Below are positions 44,630 through 53,660 of a stretch of DNA of 64,000 nt, piece after piece (positions within the stretch are counted from its first letter, which is position 1; each line of letters opens with the position of its first letter). Below the pieces are notes generated by a model. The model saw nothing but the letters and a program-made list of their open reading frames with translations, was not told where the DNA came from and did no database searches. Origin of the DNA: JALZUR01 sp965205365 (GTDB lineage: Bacteria; Bdellovibrionota; Bdellovibrionia; Bdellovibrionales; UBA1609). A program made the translations under genes and the position numbers. The stretch lies in assembly GCA_965205365.1 (NCBI GenBank), contig CBDBGT010000013.1, positions 434,001 through 498,000 of the forward strand, given 5' to 3'.

Positions 44630-44679
44630 TTTTCTTTCATTTTTTTTCTAAAAATGTTTGGAAGAATCTTTGTGCTCAT
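44614..44679 (-). CDS. possible 21-residue small protein
   Basis: An ATG at 44679 preceded by AATTAAGGAGAAT, a strong ribosome site at good spacing, opens a frame reading MSTKILPNIFRKKMKEKDKP and E before TAA. The last codons lie inside the 203-bp repeat. It may be a leader peptide or the start of a gene broken before the IS insertion. Only the ribosome site supports it. Confidence 0.3.
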   Translation of the reverse strand: MSTKILPNIFRKKMKEKDKPE

Positions 44680-45305
44680 ATTCTCCTTAATTCTAACAGT
44701 CCCACTTTATCCACCAATATTGATAAATTAGGAAAGAGGGTAGAAACTGACTATTTTCTTAACGATTTTAAATTTCTTTTTATAAAATTTACATAAACTT
44801 TTAAATATCTAGGGAAAATAACCCCTATCAATTACATTTAAACATCGATAAAAAGTTCAAACTAACTAAAAAAGGAAGTAAATTATGAACAGCCTAAAAA
44901 ATATCTTCATAACCATTTTAATTTTTTCATTTTCTTTAGATAGCCTTGGACAAGACTCTGACTGGATTCAAGATATTTCTACTGAAGGTGAGTTCATTAA
45001 AGCTGCTACACAAAATAATTTACAAACCCTTCCTGCTAATGAACTACCAGATGAGATTAAGAGCGCTCTATCAAGTGGAATTAACAACACTGCCAATGGA
45101 GTTGTACTTTTAGCTGAACTCATTAGCCTAATTGTGAATGCTGGAGCAGTGGCTTCTACTATTAAAGAAGCTGTTGTGCATACAATTGATACCATGGCTG
45201 TAGATAATTATGAAATCAGTACTAAAAATGTCATAGCAGACGCACTCATTAAAACTGAGATAGATTTAGATAATCAAGATCACCTTGGGAGAACAGCACT
45301 ACATA

Positions 45306-46325
45306 ACCCGAGTTCGAACTTTTTTCAGGACCTAAGTGCTGGATAAATAAAAGATCATCCCAGCCTTTTGTAAGATTTAGTTGTTTTTTACTGATCTGCA
45401 AAAAGGAGCCGGGAATGATCGAAGAGAATCAAATTATAGAAGTTTTTACTCTTGTTGACGACTTTATTTTAGGGTTAAACAAAGAACAGTCCAAACTCAT
45501 ACCCAGCAAAAGAAAGAGAGGTTTTCCATCTGCGTTATCTGAGTCTGAAGTCATCACCATCTGTTTATTATTCCAATTTTCCGGCTTCAGAAATTTTAAA
45601 GCTTTCTATACAGGTTATGTTCAAAAATTTCTAAAACCTTATTTCCCAAAACTCTTGTCCTACAATAGGTTTGTAGAACTTAAAAAATCTTCAGCACCTC
45701 AAATTCTTATTTTTTTACACTCACTTATGCAATCAAATATTTGCACAGGAATATCTGTTGTAGACTCCAGTCCCATTGTTGTTTGTAATAACAAAAGAAT
45801 CGGTCGTCACAAAACCTTTAAAGGACTTGCAAAACGTGGGAAATCAACAATGGGCTGGTTCTTTGGTTTTAAAGTTCACATAGTAATTTCTCACAAAGGG
45901 GAGCTCTTAAGTTTTACCATAACCCCAGGAAATGTTCATGATACAAAGCCTGTAGAGGGTTTAGCTGAGAATATTTTTGGAAAATTGTTTGGAGACAAAG
46001 GATATATATCCCAAAAGCTATTTGAAAAATTGATGAGTAAAGGGGTTCAAGTCATAACAAATCTTAAATCCAATATGAAAAATAAGTTTGTTCCTCTTTT
46101 TGATAAACTACTCCTGAGGAAAAGGTACATTGTTGAAACTGCTTTTGGGATTTTAAAGGAGGAATTTCATCTTGAACACTCAAGACACCGAAGCCCAAAA
46201 AACTTTGTGGTAAATTTACTTTCGGCACTAACGGCGTACTGTTTGCGTCCAAGAAAACCCTCTATTAGACTTCAAGTACTTGAAGAAAGGCTGCTTCAGT
46301 AGGTTTAGAAAGTTCGAACTCGGGT
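45306..46325 (+). mobile_element. IS982-family element
   Basis: The ends are ACCCGAGTTCGAACT and its reverse complement AGTTCGAACTCGGGT. The flanking TACATA(A) at 45300-45306 and 46326-46332 is the target duplication (6-7 bp; one A is ambiguous). It contains one complete transposase and splits an ankyrin gene. Confidence 0.9.
45415..46302 (+). CDS. IS982-family transposase
   Basis: 295 residues. SESEVITICLLFQFSGFRNF is the IS982 N-terminal block. ISVVDSSPIVVCNNKRI, LFGDKGYISQKLFEKL and KRYIVETAFGILKEEFHLEH provide the D, D and E of the catalytic core with the DKGYIS signature of this family. The frame is intact, with AAGGAGCCGGGA before the ATG, so the element may be active. Confidence 0.94.
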   Translation: MIEENQIIEVFTLVDDFILGLNKEQSKLIPSKRKRGFPSALSESEVITICLLFQFSGFRNFKAFYTGYVQKFLKPYFPKLLSYNRFVELKKSSAPQILIFLHSLMQSNICTGISVVDSSPIVVCNNKRIGRHKTFKGLAKRGKSTMGWFFGFKVHIVISHKGELLSFTITPGNVHDTKPVEGLAENIFGKLFGDKGYISQKLFEKLMSKGVQVITNLKSNMKNKFVPLFDKLLLRKRYIVETAFGILKEEFHLEHSRHRSPKNFVVNLLSALTAYCLRPRKPSIRLQVLEERLLQ

Positions 46326-46748
46326 TACATAACGCTATAATGATAGGTAACAGCGTCATTGTAGAGGCACTCATTAAAGCTGGAGCAAATTTAGATGTTA
46401 AAGATATTTTTGGTAGGACAGCTTTAATATATGCTGTAAGAATAGGCGAAACAGACGCTGCAAAAGCACTCATTAACGCTGGGGCAAATTTAGATGTTAA
46501 AGACTATGTCTATAATAGGACAGCTTTAATATATACTGCAATAATAGGCGAAACAGACGCTGCAAAAGCACTCATTAACGCTGGGGCAAATTTAGATGTT
46601 AAAGACTATGTCTATAATAGGACAGCTTTAATATATACTGCAATAATAGGCGAAACAGACGCTGCAAAAGCACTCATTAACGCTGGAGCAAATTTAGATG
46701 TTAAAGACTATGTCGGTATGACAGCTCTAATATATGCTGCAAGAAGAG

Positions 46749-48231
46749 GGTTCACCGTTATCTAGAAGGGTGTGATCCATGCCAACAAGCCTAAAGTCCT
46801 GAAAAAGATAAACAAGCTCCCTCCACACAATTAAAATTTGGTTACTAAATAAACTAAATTGTCGGAGGATTAAATGGAGCTATTTGAAAAGTTAATCGTA
46901 AAATCACTAGGTCTTCAAGGTGTAAAATTAGAAAACTGGGAGGCTTGTGATAAAGAGTTAAAACTAGTCCTTTACGCAAAACAAGATCGTGAAAATGTAG
47001 GCTGTAATCAATGTGGCTGCCAAATATCTCATGTCCATGAGTGGAAGCTTCGAAAAATTAAAGCTTCTCCAATAGGCTCATATGAAGAGGTGTGGATTTA
47101 CTTAAAACAGCTTCGAGGGCACTGCTTAATGTGTGATGATAAAGTCAGATCAGCTGGTGTTGATTTTACTCACCCTAATTTTGAAAACTTAACTTACTCA
47201 CTTGTAGAAAAAGCAGGACGTCTTTGTGAAGAGATGACTTGTGAGTCAGTTGCTAGAATTTTAAGAATGAACCCCAAGACTGTGTGGAATTTGGATCAGT
47301 ACCGGATGAAGCAAATAAAACCTCTTTTAAGCTATGCTGAAAGAAAGTTAGATTTAGAGCAGATGTCATCTGATGAGGTGCACTTTAGAACTATTTTTGG
47401 AAAGAAGTCTTGTGACAAGAATACGATTAAGTTCATCACAAATTTAGTCTGTACGAAGATGAGAAAGGTGCTCTCAAATGCAATGGGCAGAAAGGGTTCA
47501 AGCTTACTTAATTGTTTAAAGGTATTAACAAAAGAGCAGCTAGATAAGATCAAGTTTTTTGCAGTTGATATGCATGATGCTTTTATTGAGGCTGTGATAG
47601 GTAAATGTGAGAATGCTAAGGTCTGTGTTGATAGGTTCCATGTTGCAGAAGGGCTAAATAATTTTTTTGATGATGTGAGAAAATTTGAGTTTAAAAAAGC
47701 TAAAGAAAATGAAGATAAGTTTTTAATGGATGTGCTAGCACCTCATAAAAGATATATTTTAGTGGAGCGTGAGAAGAATTTATCTAAAGGAGATTTTACT
47801 AAATTAGAGAGGCTTTTAGATGTGAATAAGAACATTTTTAAAGCTTCAGTTTTAGTTGAGCACTTCCATAAAGTTTTAGATCAAAAGAATGTAAAAGACT
47901 TTAGAAAAGCTCTGGTTCTTTGGTACCGATATGCAAGAGAGTCAAAATTAAAGCCCTTTTTGAAATTTGCAAAAACCTTAAGAAAGTACAGAGGTTACAT
48001 TGAAGGATATATTATGTCTGGGCTCACAACAGCAGTAAGTGAAGGCTTAAACAACAAGATTAAAGTGCTTAGAAGGATGGGCTATGGTTACACAAACCCA
48101 GAGTCATTTATGCACAAAATACTGCAGCGATGTGGACTTTTAAACTCAAATTACATCAATACTTCAAGTTGGTACTGGCCACCTCAAATGAGATTGGCAC
48201 AAACTACACCCTTCTAGATAACGGAGAGGCC
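46749..48231 (+). mobile_element. ISL3-family element
   Basis: The ends carry CCGTTATCTAGAAGGGTGT as inverted repeats (left near 46755-46773, right near 48206-48224). The 8-bp direct repeat AAGAAGAG at 46741-46748 and 48232-48239 is the target duplication expected for ISL3. It splits the same ankyrin gene as the IS982 element. Confidence 0.9.
46874..48217 (+). CDS. ISL3-family transposase
   Basis: 447 residues. The N-terminal zinc-finger-like region (VGCNQCGCQISHVHEWKLRK, then LRGHCLMCDDK) and helix-turn-helix (ESVARILRMNPKTVWNLD) are ISL3-typical. The catalytic core has MSSDEVHFRTIFGKK, KIKFFAVDMHDAFIEAVIGK and AKVCVDRFHVAEGLNNFFDD. The C-terminal TTAVSEGLNNKIKVLRRMGY is the expected Glu-containing end. 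Complete frame, with GGAGG before the ATG, so likely functional. Confidence 0.95.
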   Translation: MELFEKLIVKSLGLQGVKLENWEACDKELKLVLYAKQDRENVGCNQCGCQISHVHEWKLRKIKASPIGSYEEVWIYLKQLRGHCLMCDDKVRSAGVDFTHPNFENLTYSLVEKAGRLCEEMTCESVARILRMNPKTVWNLDQYRMKQIKPLLSYAERKLDLEQMSSDEVHFRTIFGKKSCDKNTIKFITNLVCTKMRKVLSNAMGRKGSSLLNCLKVLTKEQLDKIKFFAVDMHDAFIEAVIGKCENAKVCVDRFHVAEGLNNFFDDVRKFEFKKAKENEDKFLMDVLAPHKRYILVEREKNLSKGDFTKLERLLDVNKNIFKASVLVEHFHKVLDQKNVKDFRKALVLWYRYARESKLKPFLKFAKTLRKYRGYIEGYIMSGLTTAVSEGLNNKIKVLRRMGYGYTNPESFMHKILQRCGLLNSNYINTSSWYWPPQMRLAQTTPF

Positions 48232-48456
48232 AAGAAGAGGTACAATAGACACTGCAAAAGCACTCATTAACGCTGGGGCAAATTTAGATGTTAAAGACAG
48301 GAGTTTTAATAAGACAGCTCTAGAATGGGCTAAAATGATTGGTAGGCGGCCTATTGTAATACTTTTAAGAGGAGTAGTAGAAAATCGAATATTTTCAGAC
48401 TCTATCGGCCAGAACCACCTTTAAAAAAACGGAGAGGGTAAATTGAGAGTCAAGAA

Positions 48457-48606
48457 ATGTCATTGCTAATGAAATTATACATGAAAACTATAGTCAAAAA
48501 CGTATACATTTCACCTAGTGTTGGCAAGAAACTTGCCTTAATAGCAACAATAACAAAAGCTTTAATAGTTTATGGACATGGGGTGCATAAAAGAATTAGA
48601 AAGTAA
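48457..48606 (+). CDS. possible 49-residue small protein
   Basis: An ATG frame (MSLLMKLYMKTIVKNVYISP to VYGHGVHKRIRK) between the two ankyrin genes. It has a hydrophobic middle (LALIATITKALIVYG) and a basic end. No clear ribosome site (GGAGAGGG is 23 bases away) and no recognised family. Could be chance. Confidence 0.25.
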   Translation: MSLLMKLYMKTIVKNVYISPSVGKKLALIATITKALIVYGHGVHKRIRK

Positions 48607-48678
48607 CAAATAATGGATATGAGATTTTTATTATATAAAGTGTGATCCATATCTTAAATAAATCAAGGAGGTTTTCTT

Positions 48679-49572
48679 ATGAAAACATTAATTTTAATAA
48701 TGGGACTTTTACTGCCCTTTATAAGTTTTGCCATTGGTGATGGTACTAATTCCGCTAAGGATTGTGAACATATATTATTTAGCAATAGGGCTAAAGCCGT
48801 TGAGTACTTTGTCAGTAAAAAATCTGGCTGCTTAAAATTTATAAATAATCAAAACGACACAGGCGGCACGTCTCTACATATAGCTGCAACGAGAAATGAC
48901 GACACCATTTTAAAAGCGCTTATTAAAGCTGGAGCAGATTTAGATAATCAAGATCACCTTGGGAGAACAGCACTACATAACGCTATAATGATAGGTAACA
49001 GCGTCATTGTAGAGGCACTCATTAAAGCTGGAGCAAATTTAGATGTTAAAGATATTTTTGGTAGGACAGCTTTAATATATGCTGTAAGAATAGGCGAAAC
49101 AGACGCTGCAAAAGCACTCATTAACGCTGGAGCAGATTTAGATATTCAAGACCGTCGTTTTGGTATGACAGCTTTAATACATGCTGTAAGAATAGGCGAA
49201 ACAGACGCTGCAAAAGCACTCATTAACGCTGGAGCAGATTTAAATATTCAAAGTAAAACGGGTCTCACAGCTTTAATGACGGCTGTAATCTTTGATAACA
49301 CAGCCACTACAAGTATACTCGTTAATGCTGGGGCAGATTTAAATATTCAAAATAAAACGGGTCCCACAGCTTTAATGATGGCTGCACTCCTTGATAACGC
49401 AGCCACTGCAAGTATACTCATTAAAGCTGGAGCAAATTTAGATATTAAAAATATTTTTGGTAGGACAGCTCTAGAATTGGCTAAAATGAATGGTAATCGG
49501 GCTACTGCAATACTTATAAAAAAAGCAGCAATTCAAAGGTTTTCAGACTCTCTCGGCCAAAACTACCCTTAA
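48679..49572 (+). CDS. secreted ankyrin-repeat protein, intact
   Basis: 297 residues. The signal peptide (KTLILIMGLLLPFISFAIG) is followed by a short Cys-containing domain (DCEHILFSN, KSGCLKF) and about seven ankyrin units with the G-x-TALxxA and LINAGADL motifs, ending FSDSLGQNYP. The two Cys could form a disulfide in the periplasm. An AAGGAGG ribosome site precedes the ATG. About 190 bp in the middle are identical to the disrupted neighbour, a sign of recent duplication or gene conversion. Ankyrin proteins bind other proteins; the partner is unknown. Confidence 0.88.
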   Translation: MKTLILIMGLLLPFISFAIGDGTNSAKDCEHILFSNRAKAVEYFVSKKSGCLKFINNQNDTGGTSLHIAATRNDDTILKALIKAGADLDNQDHLGRTALHNAIMIGNSVIVEALIKAGANLDVKDIFGRTALIYAVRIGETDAAKALINAGADLDIQDRRFGMTALIHAVRIGETDAAKALINAGADLNIQSKTGLTALMTAVIFDNTATTSILVNAGADLNIQNKTGPTALMMAALLDNAATASILIKAGANLDIKNIFGRTALELAKMNGNRATAILIKKAAIQRFSDSLGQNYP

Positions 49573-49728
49573 AAGAAAAGAGTAATGCCTACAAGGAGGC
49601 TATTGGTTATTACAAAGAAGGTAATTAATTTAATAGCTTTTCCTTTAAATTGTTTTGTCGAGTAGAACTCATAATAACCTCCTTAGGTTAAATTTAATTT
49701 TAACTTCGGCTATCTGAGAACCCTCACA

Positions 49729-49761
49729 GAACCCTGCATGAAGTTTTCCCTCACAAGGCTC
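49729..49761 (-). ncRNA. group II intron domain V remnant
   Basis: On the minus strand GAGCCTTGTGAGGGAAAACT and then TCATGCAGGGTTC folds as a 9-bp lower stem (with G-U pairs), an internal bulge and an upper stem capped by GAAA. The catalytic AGC triad is at positions 2-4. It lies 25 bp past the end of the intron reverse-transcriptase remnant, the correct place for domain V. Confidence 0.75.
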
Positions 49762-49786
49762 TTCAGCTAAATATTCACTTACTTCG

Positions 49787-50298
49787 TTATCGAGTATACA
49801 AGTCATACTTAATCCTTGGTTGTGGCAGAGGATTACAATCAAGATAGCTAACAAATATCTCCCACGTCATGCTTCTCTTTTGGCTTCTTCTGTTAATCCA
49901 CTTAAAAATTAATTTCATAGCCTCCCACTGAAACTATATTTCTAATTTTCTTCAACCAGATATTTAGTTCTGTTAATCCTTTACGAAGTTTTTCTTTCTG
50001 GGTTTTATGTCCCATAATAAAATAACCTCTTCGACTTGCGGTACAGTAATGAGTAAAACCCAAGAAGTTAAAAGTTTGCGTTCGATCGCCTTGCCCCTTC
50101 TTAAAAGAGTTCCAACCGTCTCTTCCAAACCTTACATTTGAAGTCTTTTCTTTAGACACATTCAAATTAAATTTTAAAAGTCTCTTTTCAAGGTCAATTA
50201 TAAAACTATTCCCATCCTTTTTATTTTCACAGCAAACAATAAAATCATCGCAGTAACGAATCATTCCAACCCTGGCTCTACTTGATAGCTGAGATTCC
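49787..50298 (-). pseudogene. group II intron reverse transcriptase/maturase, C-terminal part
   Basis: Minus-strand frames encode SRARVGMIRYCDDFIVCCEN with the palm YxDD-type motif as YCDD, FNFLGFTHYCTASRRGYF and the thumb. After a frame change near 49905 comes FKWINRRSQKRSMTWEIFVS, then PLPQPRIKYDLYTR and a stop at 49787, the standard end of bacterial group II intron proteins. The N-terminal two thirds are missing: the sequence is cut by the IS1202-like copy B and, beyond it, by an IS3 remnant. Both truncation and frameshift make it non-functional. Confidence 0.85.
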
Positions 50299-51748
50299 TG
50301 TCATTACCAAGGGAAACTGTCACCTTAATTACCAAGGGATTATGTCAGTATCGGTGGGTTAAAAAAACACTTAACTTAACCAGCAATCTATACAAGCCTT
50401 TAAACTACCTTTTGTGGGCCCATGCTTTTCCCTGGTTCTTAATGCAATAGTTTGAAGGTTGTTCCATCACTCATATATATCTAATCTTTCCCCTACTTAA
50501 GTTTAGGGAGAAATATTTTTTTATAAATTTTGAAACTTAAGCTTCTCCAAGATGAGGATTCTGTATAGAAAAATTAACAACAAGTTTTTCATCTGTCATC
50601 ATCTTTTTATTTTTAGAATAAAACTCAGCTTTAAACGTTTTAATAAAATAAAACTCTCCCCTAGTCTCTATAACTTTTTTTACTCGATATATTTTTTGCC
50701 TAGAAATTTTTGTTATTTGTGAGGCTTTACTCACACTATTTAATTCTTTAGAAAGCCTAACTGCCTTAACTATTTCTTTGGCCTCAGTTTCCCTAGAGGT
50801 TACAACTTTTGATCTTTTATTTTCAGATACATTTAAAATTTTATCTGCAAAATAAAAACCTACTTCTCCATTTAAATTTGTTCTAATTTCTACTCTGTAA
50901 TTAACAAGAGAATTTTTTAATTTTGAAACTATAGAGTAGTCCCCTCCTTTATAACTAAAAGTATGGTCTTTATTTATTTTTCTATACTCTTTAATGTTAA
51001 ATACGCTGGTTAGTTTCTTCTTATCTCTAACTTTAGTGTATTCACAGGTTGTTTCTACAGGCATAACAGTTATTTTTTTATTCCAATATAAAGGGATAAA
51101 TTTAGTTTTTAAAAAATTATTAGCTTCTTTCATAGTGGTAATATTATTTAGTCTTAATTCTGGAACTAAACGGTCTTGTAGAGTGTTAAAGGAGCGTTCA
51201 ACTCGTCCTTTGCCCTCTGGAGAGTTGGCAAAAATAATTTGAATACCGAGCTCCTCACAGGCTCTTTGTGCTTATGAAAAATAACATCGCTTAGGCCCAC
51301 CAAAAATACCAGTTCTATGAACATATAAGGTCTTAAAAACACCTTTTTTTAAGATTAAATCTTTTAAATGAGCAAGATTTAAATCAAAATATTTGTTTTT
51401 AATTAATTTTTGCACTTTTAGTTTTATTTTATCAGAAATTTTATTTTTAGGTTTAGAATTTATATTTTTATGAAGAATAAAACTGACGCCAAGTTTGCGG
51501 TAGCCTTTTAAATATCGTTGAATTGTTCTTCTTGATTTATTTAAAATTTTTTGAGCATTTAGAATACTTATTTTTTTATTATCAATTTTGGTTATTATAT
51601 CAATTTTAAGCTGTTTTGTTGAATTTATAATCACTGCCTACCTCGCCCCTTCATTTTATTGTTTAAAATACAATACAATAATTTAACGCTGTGTGAGCGT
51701 CAGTTTCCCTTGGTAATTAAGAGGTGACAGTTTCCCTTGGTAATGACA
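50299..51748 (-). mobile_element. IS1202-like (ISNCY) element, copy B, non-autonomous
   Basis: Inverted relative to copy A (24142-25564) and almost identical. It carries an additional 27-bp terminal stretch so that CAGTTTCCCTTGGTAAT occurs twice at its right end. The 16-bp sequence TGATAGCTGAGATTCC occurs at 50283-50298 and 51750-51765 as a target duplication, in the long range known for IS1202-type elements. One unmatched A (51749) lies between the right end and the duplication. Confidence 0.88.
50537..51634 (-). pseudogene. IS1202-like transposase, same defects as copy A
   Basis: The fragments 51272-51634 and 50537-51133 give the same predicted proteins as those of copy A, including the core deletion before HRTGIFGGPKRCYFS and the TAA that follows. 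Identical lesions in two copies show that the defective form was replicated as a unit, needing a transposase from elsewhere in the genome. Confidence 0.9.
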
Positions 51749-51825
51749 ATGATAGCTGAGATTCCCCAAGAACACTGGACAGTTTTTTAAGTGCGAACTA
51801 AGCCTAAAAAGGAAGTTAGAAAAGC

Positions 51826-52127
51826 ATGGAAGACAGAAACAAAGAAGAAGGTATCATAGGGCCTGAGAAAAAGAAAAAAAGATTTTTTTCAGAAGAGTTT
51901 AAGAAAGAAGCTGTAGAGCTGACTGATAGGATTGGAAACTCTCAAGGAGCATTAGATCTTGGAGAAAAAAGTTAAATCCAACTGCTTTGGACTCATTTAA
52001 GAGTAAAAATAAGAAATCTTATTCTGAGCTTGAAAAAGAAGTTAAACGTCTTAAAAAAGAGCTTGGCTAGATGGAAGAGATCAACAAAGTTCTAAAAAAA
52101 AGCACTGCAATCTTCTCATCTTTTTTT
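51826..52127 (+). pseudogene. IS3-type OrfA remnant
   Basis: FFSEEFKKEAVELTDRIGNS is the OrfA helix-turn-helix start. A stop follows at 51973, then further frames encode ELEKEVKRLKKELG and INKVLKKSTAIFSS, the usual coiled-coil end. The element's presumed left end CCCCAAGAACACTGGACAG (51764-51782) borders the group II intron remnant. OrfB is absent. Confidence 0.8.
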
Positions 52128-52240
52128 TACAGTGTACCTAAACCCTGATCTTTTATACAGAAGGGTGACCATCTGACAAAAATTGGCACTCCCTTTGCTA
52201 CATAGTTTGTGTTTTAAATCACTTTAAAGGGGAAACCAAA

Positions 52241-53590
52241 ATGAAGGCAATTATACTGTCAAAAAAGTTAACACCTGCTAAAAATATTATTCACTTTTTA
52301 TCTGTATCAATGCTTATATCTTTTTTTAATATATCAGTTTCTGCTAATGAAAATGAATTAGGAAGCTCAAAAAATGAACTAAGTTATCAACAATATAGCC
52401 TAGATAGATGTGATCGTTTAAATAGTGAGGAAAGCCAGGCACGCACAGATCTTATTAAAGCATGTACCAAAGCTGGATTAGGAATGACTGCGGCAACCTG
52501 CTCTGATCGCTTAGAAACTTGCTCTAGTAGCGATTCTAAAGAGCATCCTTATTGTTTAAATAATGCAACATCAACAGATGAATTAAAAACAGCTGAGGAA
52601 AGAGTTGATAAAATTAGAACCCGTTTAAACAGTTTACAAGGAGATTATGAGGAACTTACTGAAAAAGCTGTTGATATTGCTCGTCTCAAACTAGAAGCCC
52701 ACTCAAAGCGTGAACAAACACTAGCAGAAATTTCTTCTGGTCGAGCAAATGCTTTACAAATTGAAATTAATAGTCTGGAAGTAATTAGTACTAACATAGC
52801 TCAAAAGTATGAAGAGCTTAATTTAATTCAACTAAACTTAAGAAAGTTTGTTTTGGACAATGAACTAAAATGCCGTGAAGATGCTAAGAAAGTTAAATCA
52901 GCATATATTAAAGCAATAAACTCAAACGGTGTAAATGGACAAAAACAATACCTAACACACACACAACTCATAAGCCGCGCAGGTTTAAGTGTTAGTGATG
53001 CTGGCACTATTAAATACAACCGGCACCTTAGAAACTGCACAGCTTTATACACAAAAGATGGGGCTAGAACAGGCTTTGGATCACAGTACAGGTTTCAACA
53101 ACGCCTTATTAATAGTAAAAAATCTATTATTAATAGAGAATTAGCCAAATTGCACCAACAAAAAACTAAGGTTAAAGCTCAAAAAGCTAAAACTCTAATG
53201 ACTCTAAATGCCTTACAGGCTCAGGCTGTTATCGAACACTCAAGAGCCTTAGAAAATATTGAAAACCAATCCCTTGCTGTTCGCGACAAAGGGTCGTCTA
53301 TCCAATCAAAAATTCTAAAAACTCAACAGGAACTAGGGTCTGCTAGAACAAATGCTGGAATGACGTCTAATAACTCTCTAGTCCATGCAGCTTTAAACCG
53401 CATATTTAAATCACCAGCACCACCTAGTATAACAGTGGCTTCTGAGTCTAAAATTGATGCTTTTAATAATGCAAATGCACTGCGCATTCAACTCAAAGAC
53501 GCTGAAAGAAGCAACAATGATTGTGATTCAATTGTAGAGGAACTTAAAGATGTTGCTCAAAATACCACTCCTCCTCCTAGCCAAAACTAA
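52241..53590 (+). CDS. secreted coiled-coil protein of unknown function
   Basis: 449 residues with a long N-terminal signal sequence (IIHFLSVSMLISFFNISVSA, cleavage near residue 36). The rest is almost all helical with heptad-like stretches (TAEERVDKIRTRLNSLQGDY; KLHQQKTKVKAQKAKTLMTL) and about eight cysteines, several in the region CSDRLETCSSSDSKEHPYC. No family is recognised. It is presumably periplasmic or surface-exposed. The gene lies 70 bp upstream of the PBP1A gene in the same direction but is probably transcribed separately. GGGGAAA precedes the start. Confidence 0.7.
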   Translation: MKAIILSKKLTPAKNIIHFLSVSMLISFFNISVSANENELGSSKNELSYQQYSLDRCDRLNSEESQARTDLIKACTKAGLGMTAATCSDRLETCSSSDSKEHPYCLNNATSTDELKTAEERVDKIRTRLNSLQGDYEELTEKAVDIARLKLEAHSKREQTLAEISSGRANALQIEINSLEVISTNIAQKYEELNLIQLNLRKFVLDNELKCREDAKKVKSAYIKAINSNGVNGQKQYLTHTQLISRAGLSVSDAGTIKYNRHLRNCTALYTKDGARTGFGSQYRFQQRLINSKKSIINRELAKLHQQKTKVKAQKAKTLMTLNALQAQAVIEHSRALENIENQSLAVRDKGSSIQSKILKTQQELGSARTNAGMTSNNSLVHAALNRIFKSPAPPSITVASESKIDAFNNANALRIQLKDAERSNNDCDSIVEELKDVAQNTTPPPSQN

Positions 53591-53660
53591 TGATTTTTAA
53601 CTAGAAAACTATACACAGCCCCTGTTTAAGCAGTAGTATTTAATCTTTCAAGGGGCTTTT

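Larger units (their letters stand above)
44885..48424 (+). pseudogene. secreted ankyrin-repeat protein gene interrupted by two IS elements
   Basis: The first part (44885-45305) encodes a signal peptide (IFITILIFSFSLDSLGQ), a spacer and the first ankyrin helix pair (DLDNQDHLGRTALHN). Removing the IS982 and ISL3 elements at their target duplications joins 44885-45305, 46326-46748 and 48240-48424 in one frame. It ends ...YAARRGTIDTAKALINAGANL and then IFSDSIGQNHL. Ankyrin units are about 33-34 residues; two are perfect 102-bp duplicates (46471-46674). About 190 bp are identical to the intact paralogue at 48679-49572. The ancestral protein was probably a periplasmic or exported protein-binding factor. 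Confidence 0.88.

Noticed and set aside
49669..49854. Minus-strand 61-residue open frame
   Set aside because: It overlaps the end of the intron protein and domain V in another frame, so it is not a gene.
24142..51748. Inversion of the 25 kb between the two IS1202-like copies
   Set aside because: Copy B still has matching target duplications on both sides, so no crossover between the copies has occurred since its insertion.
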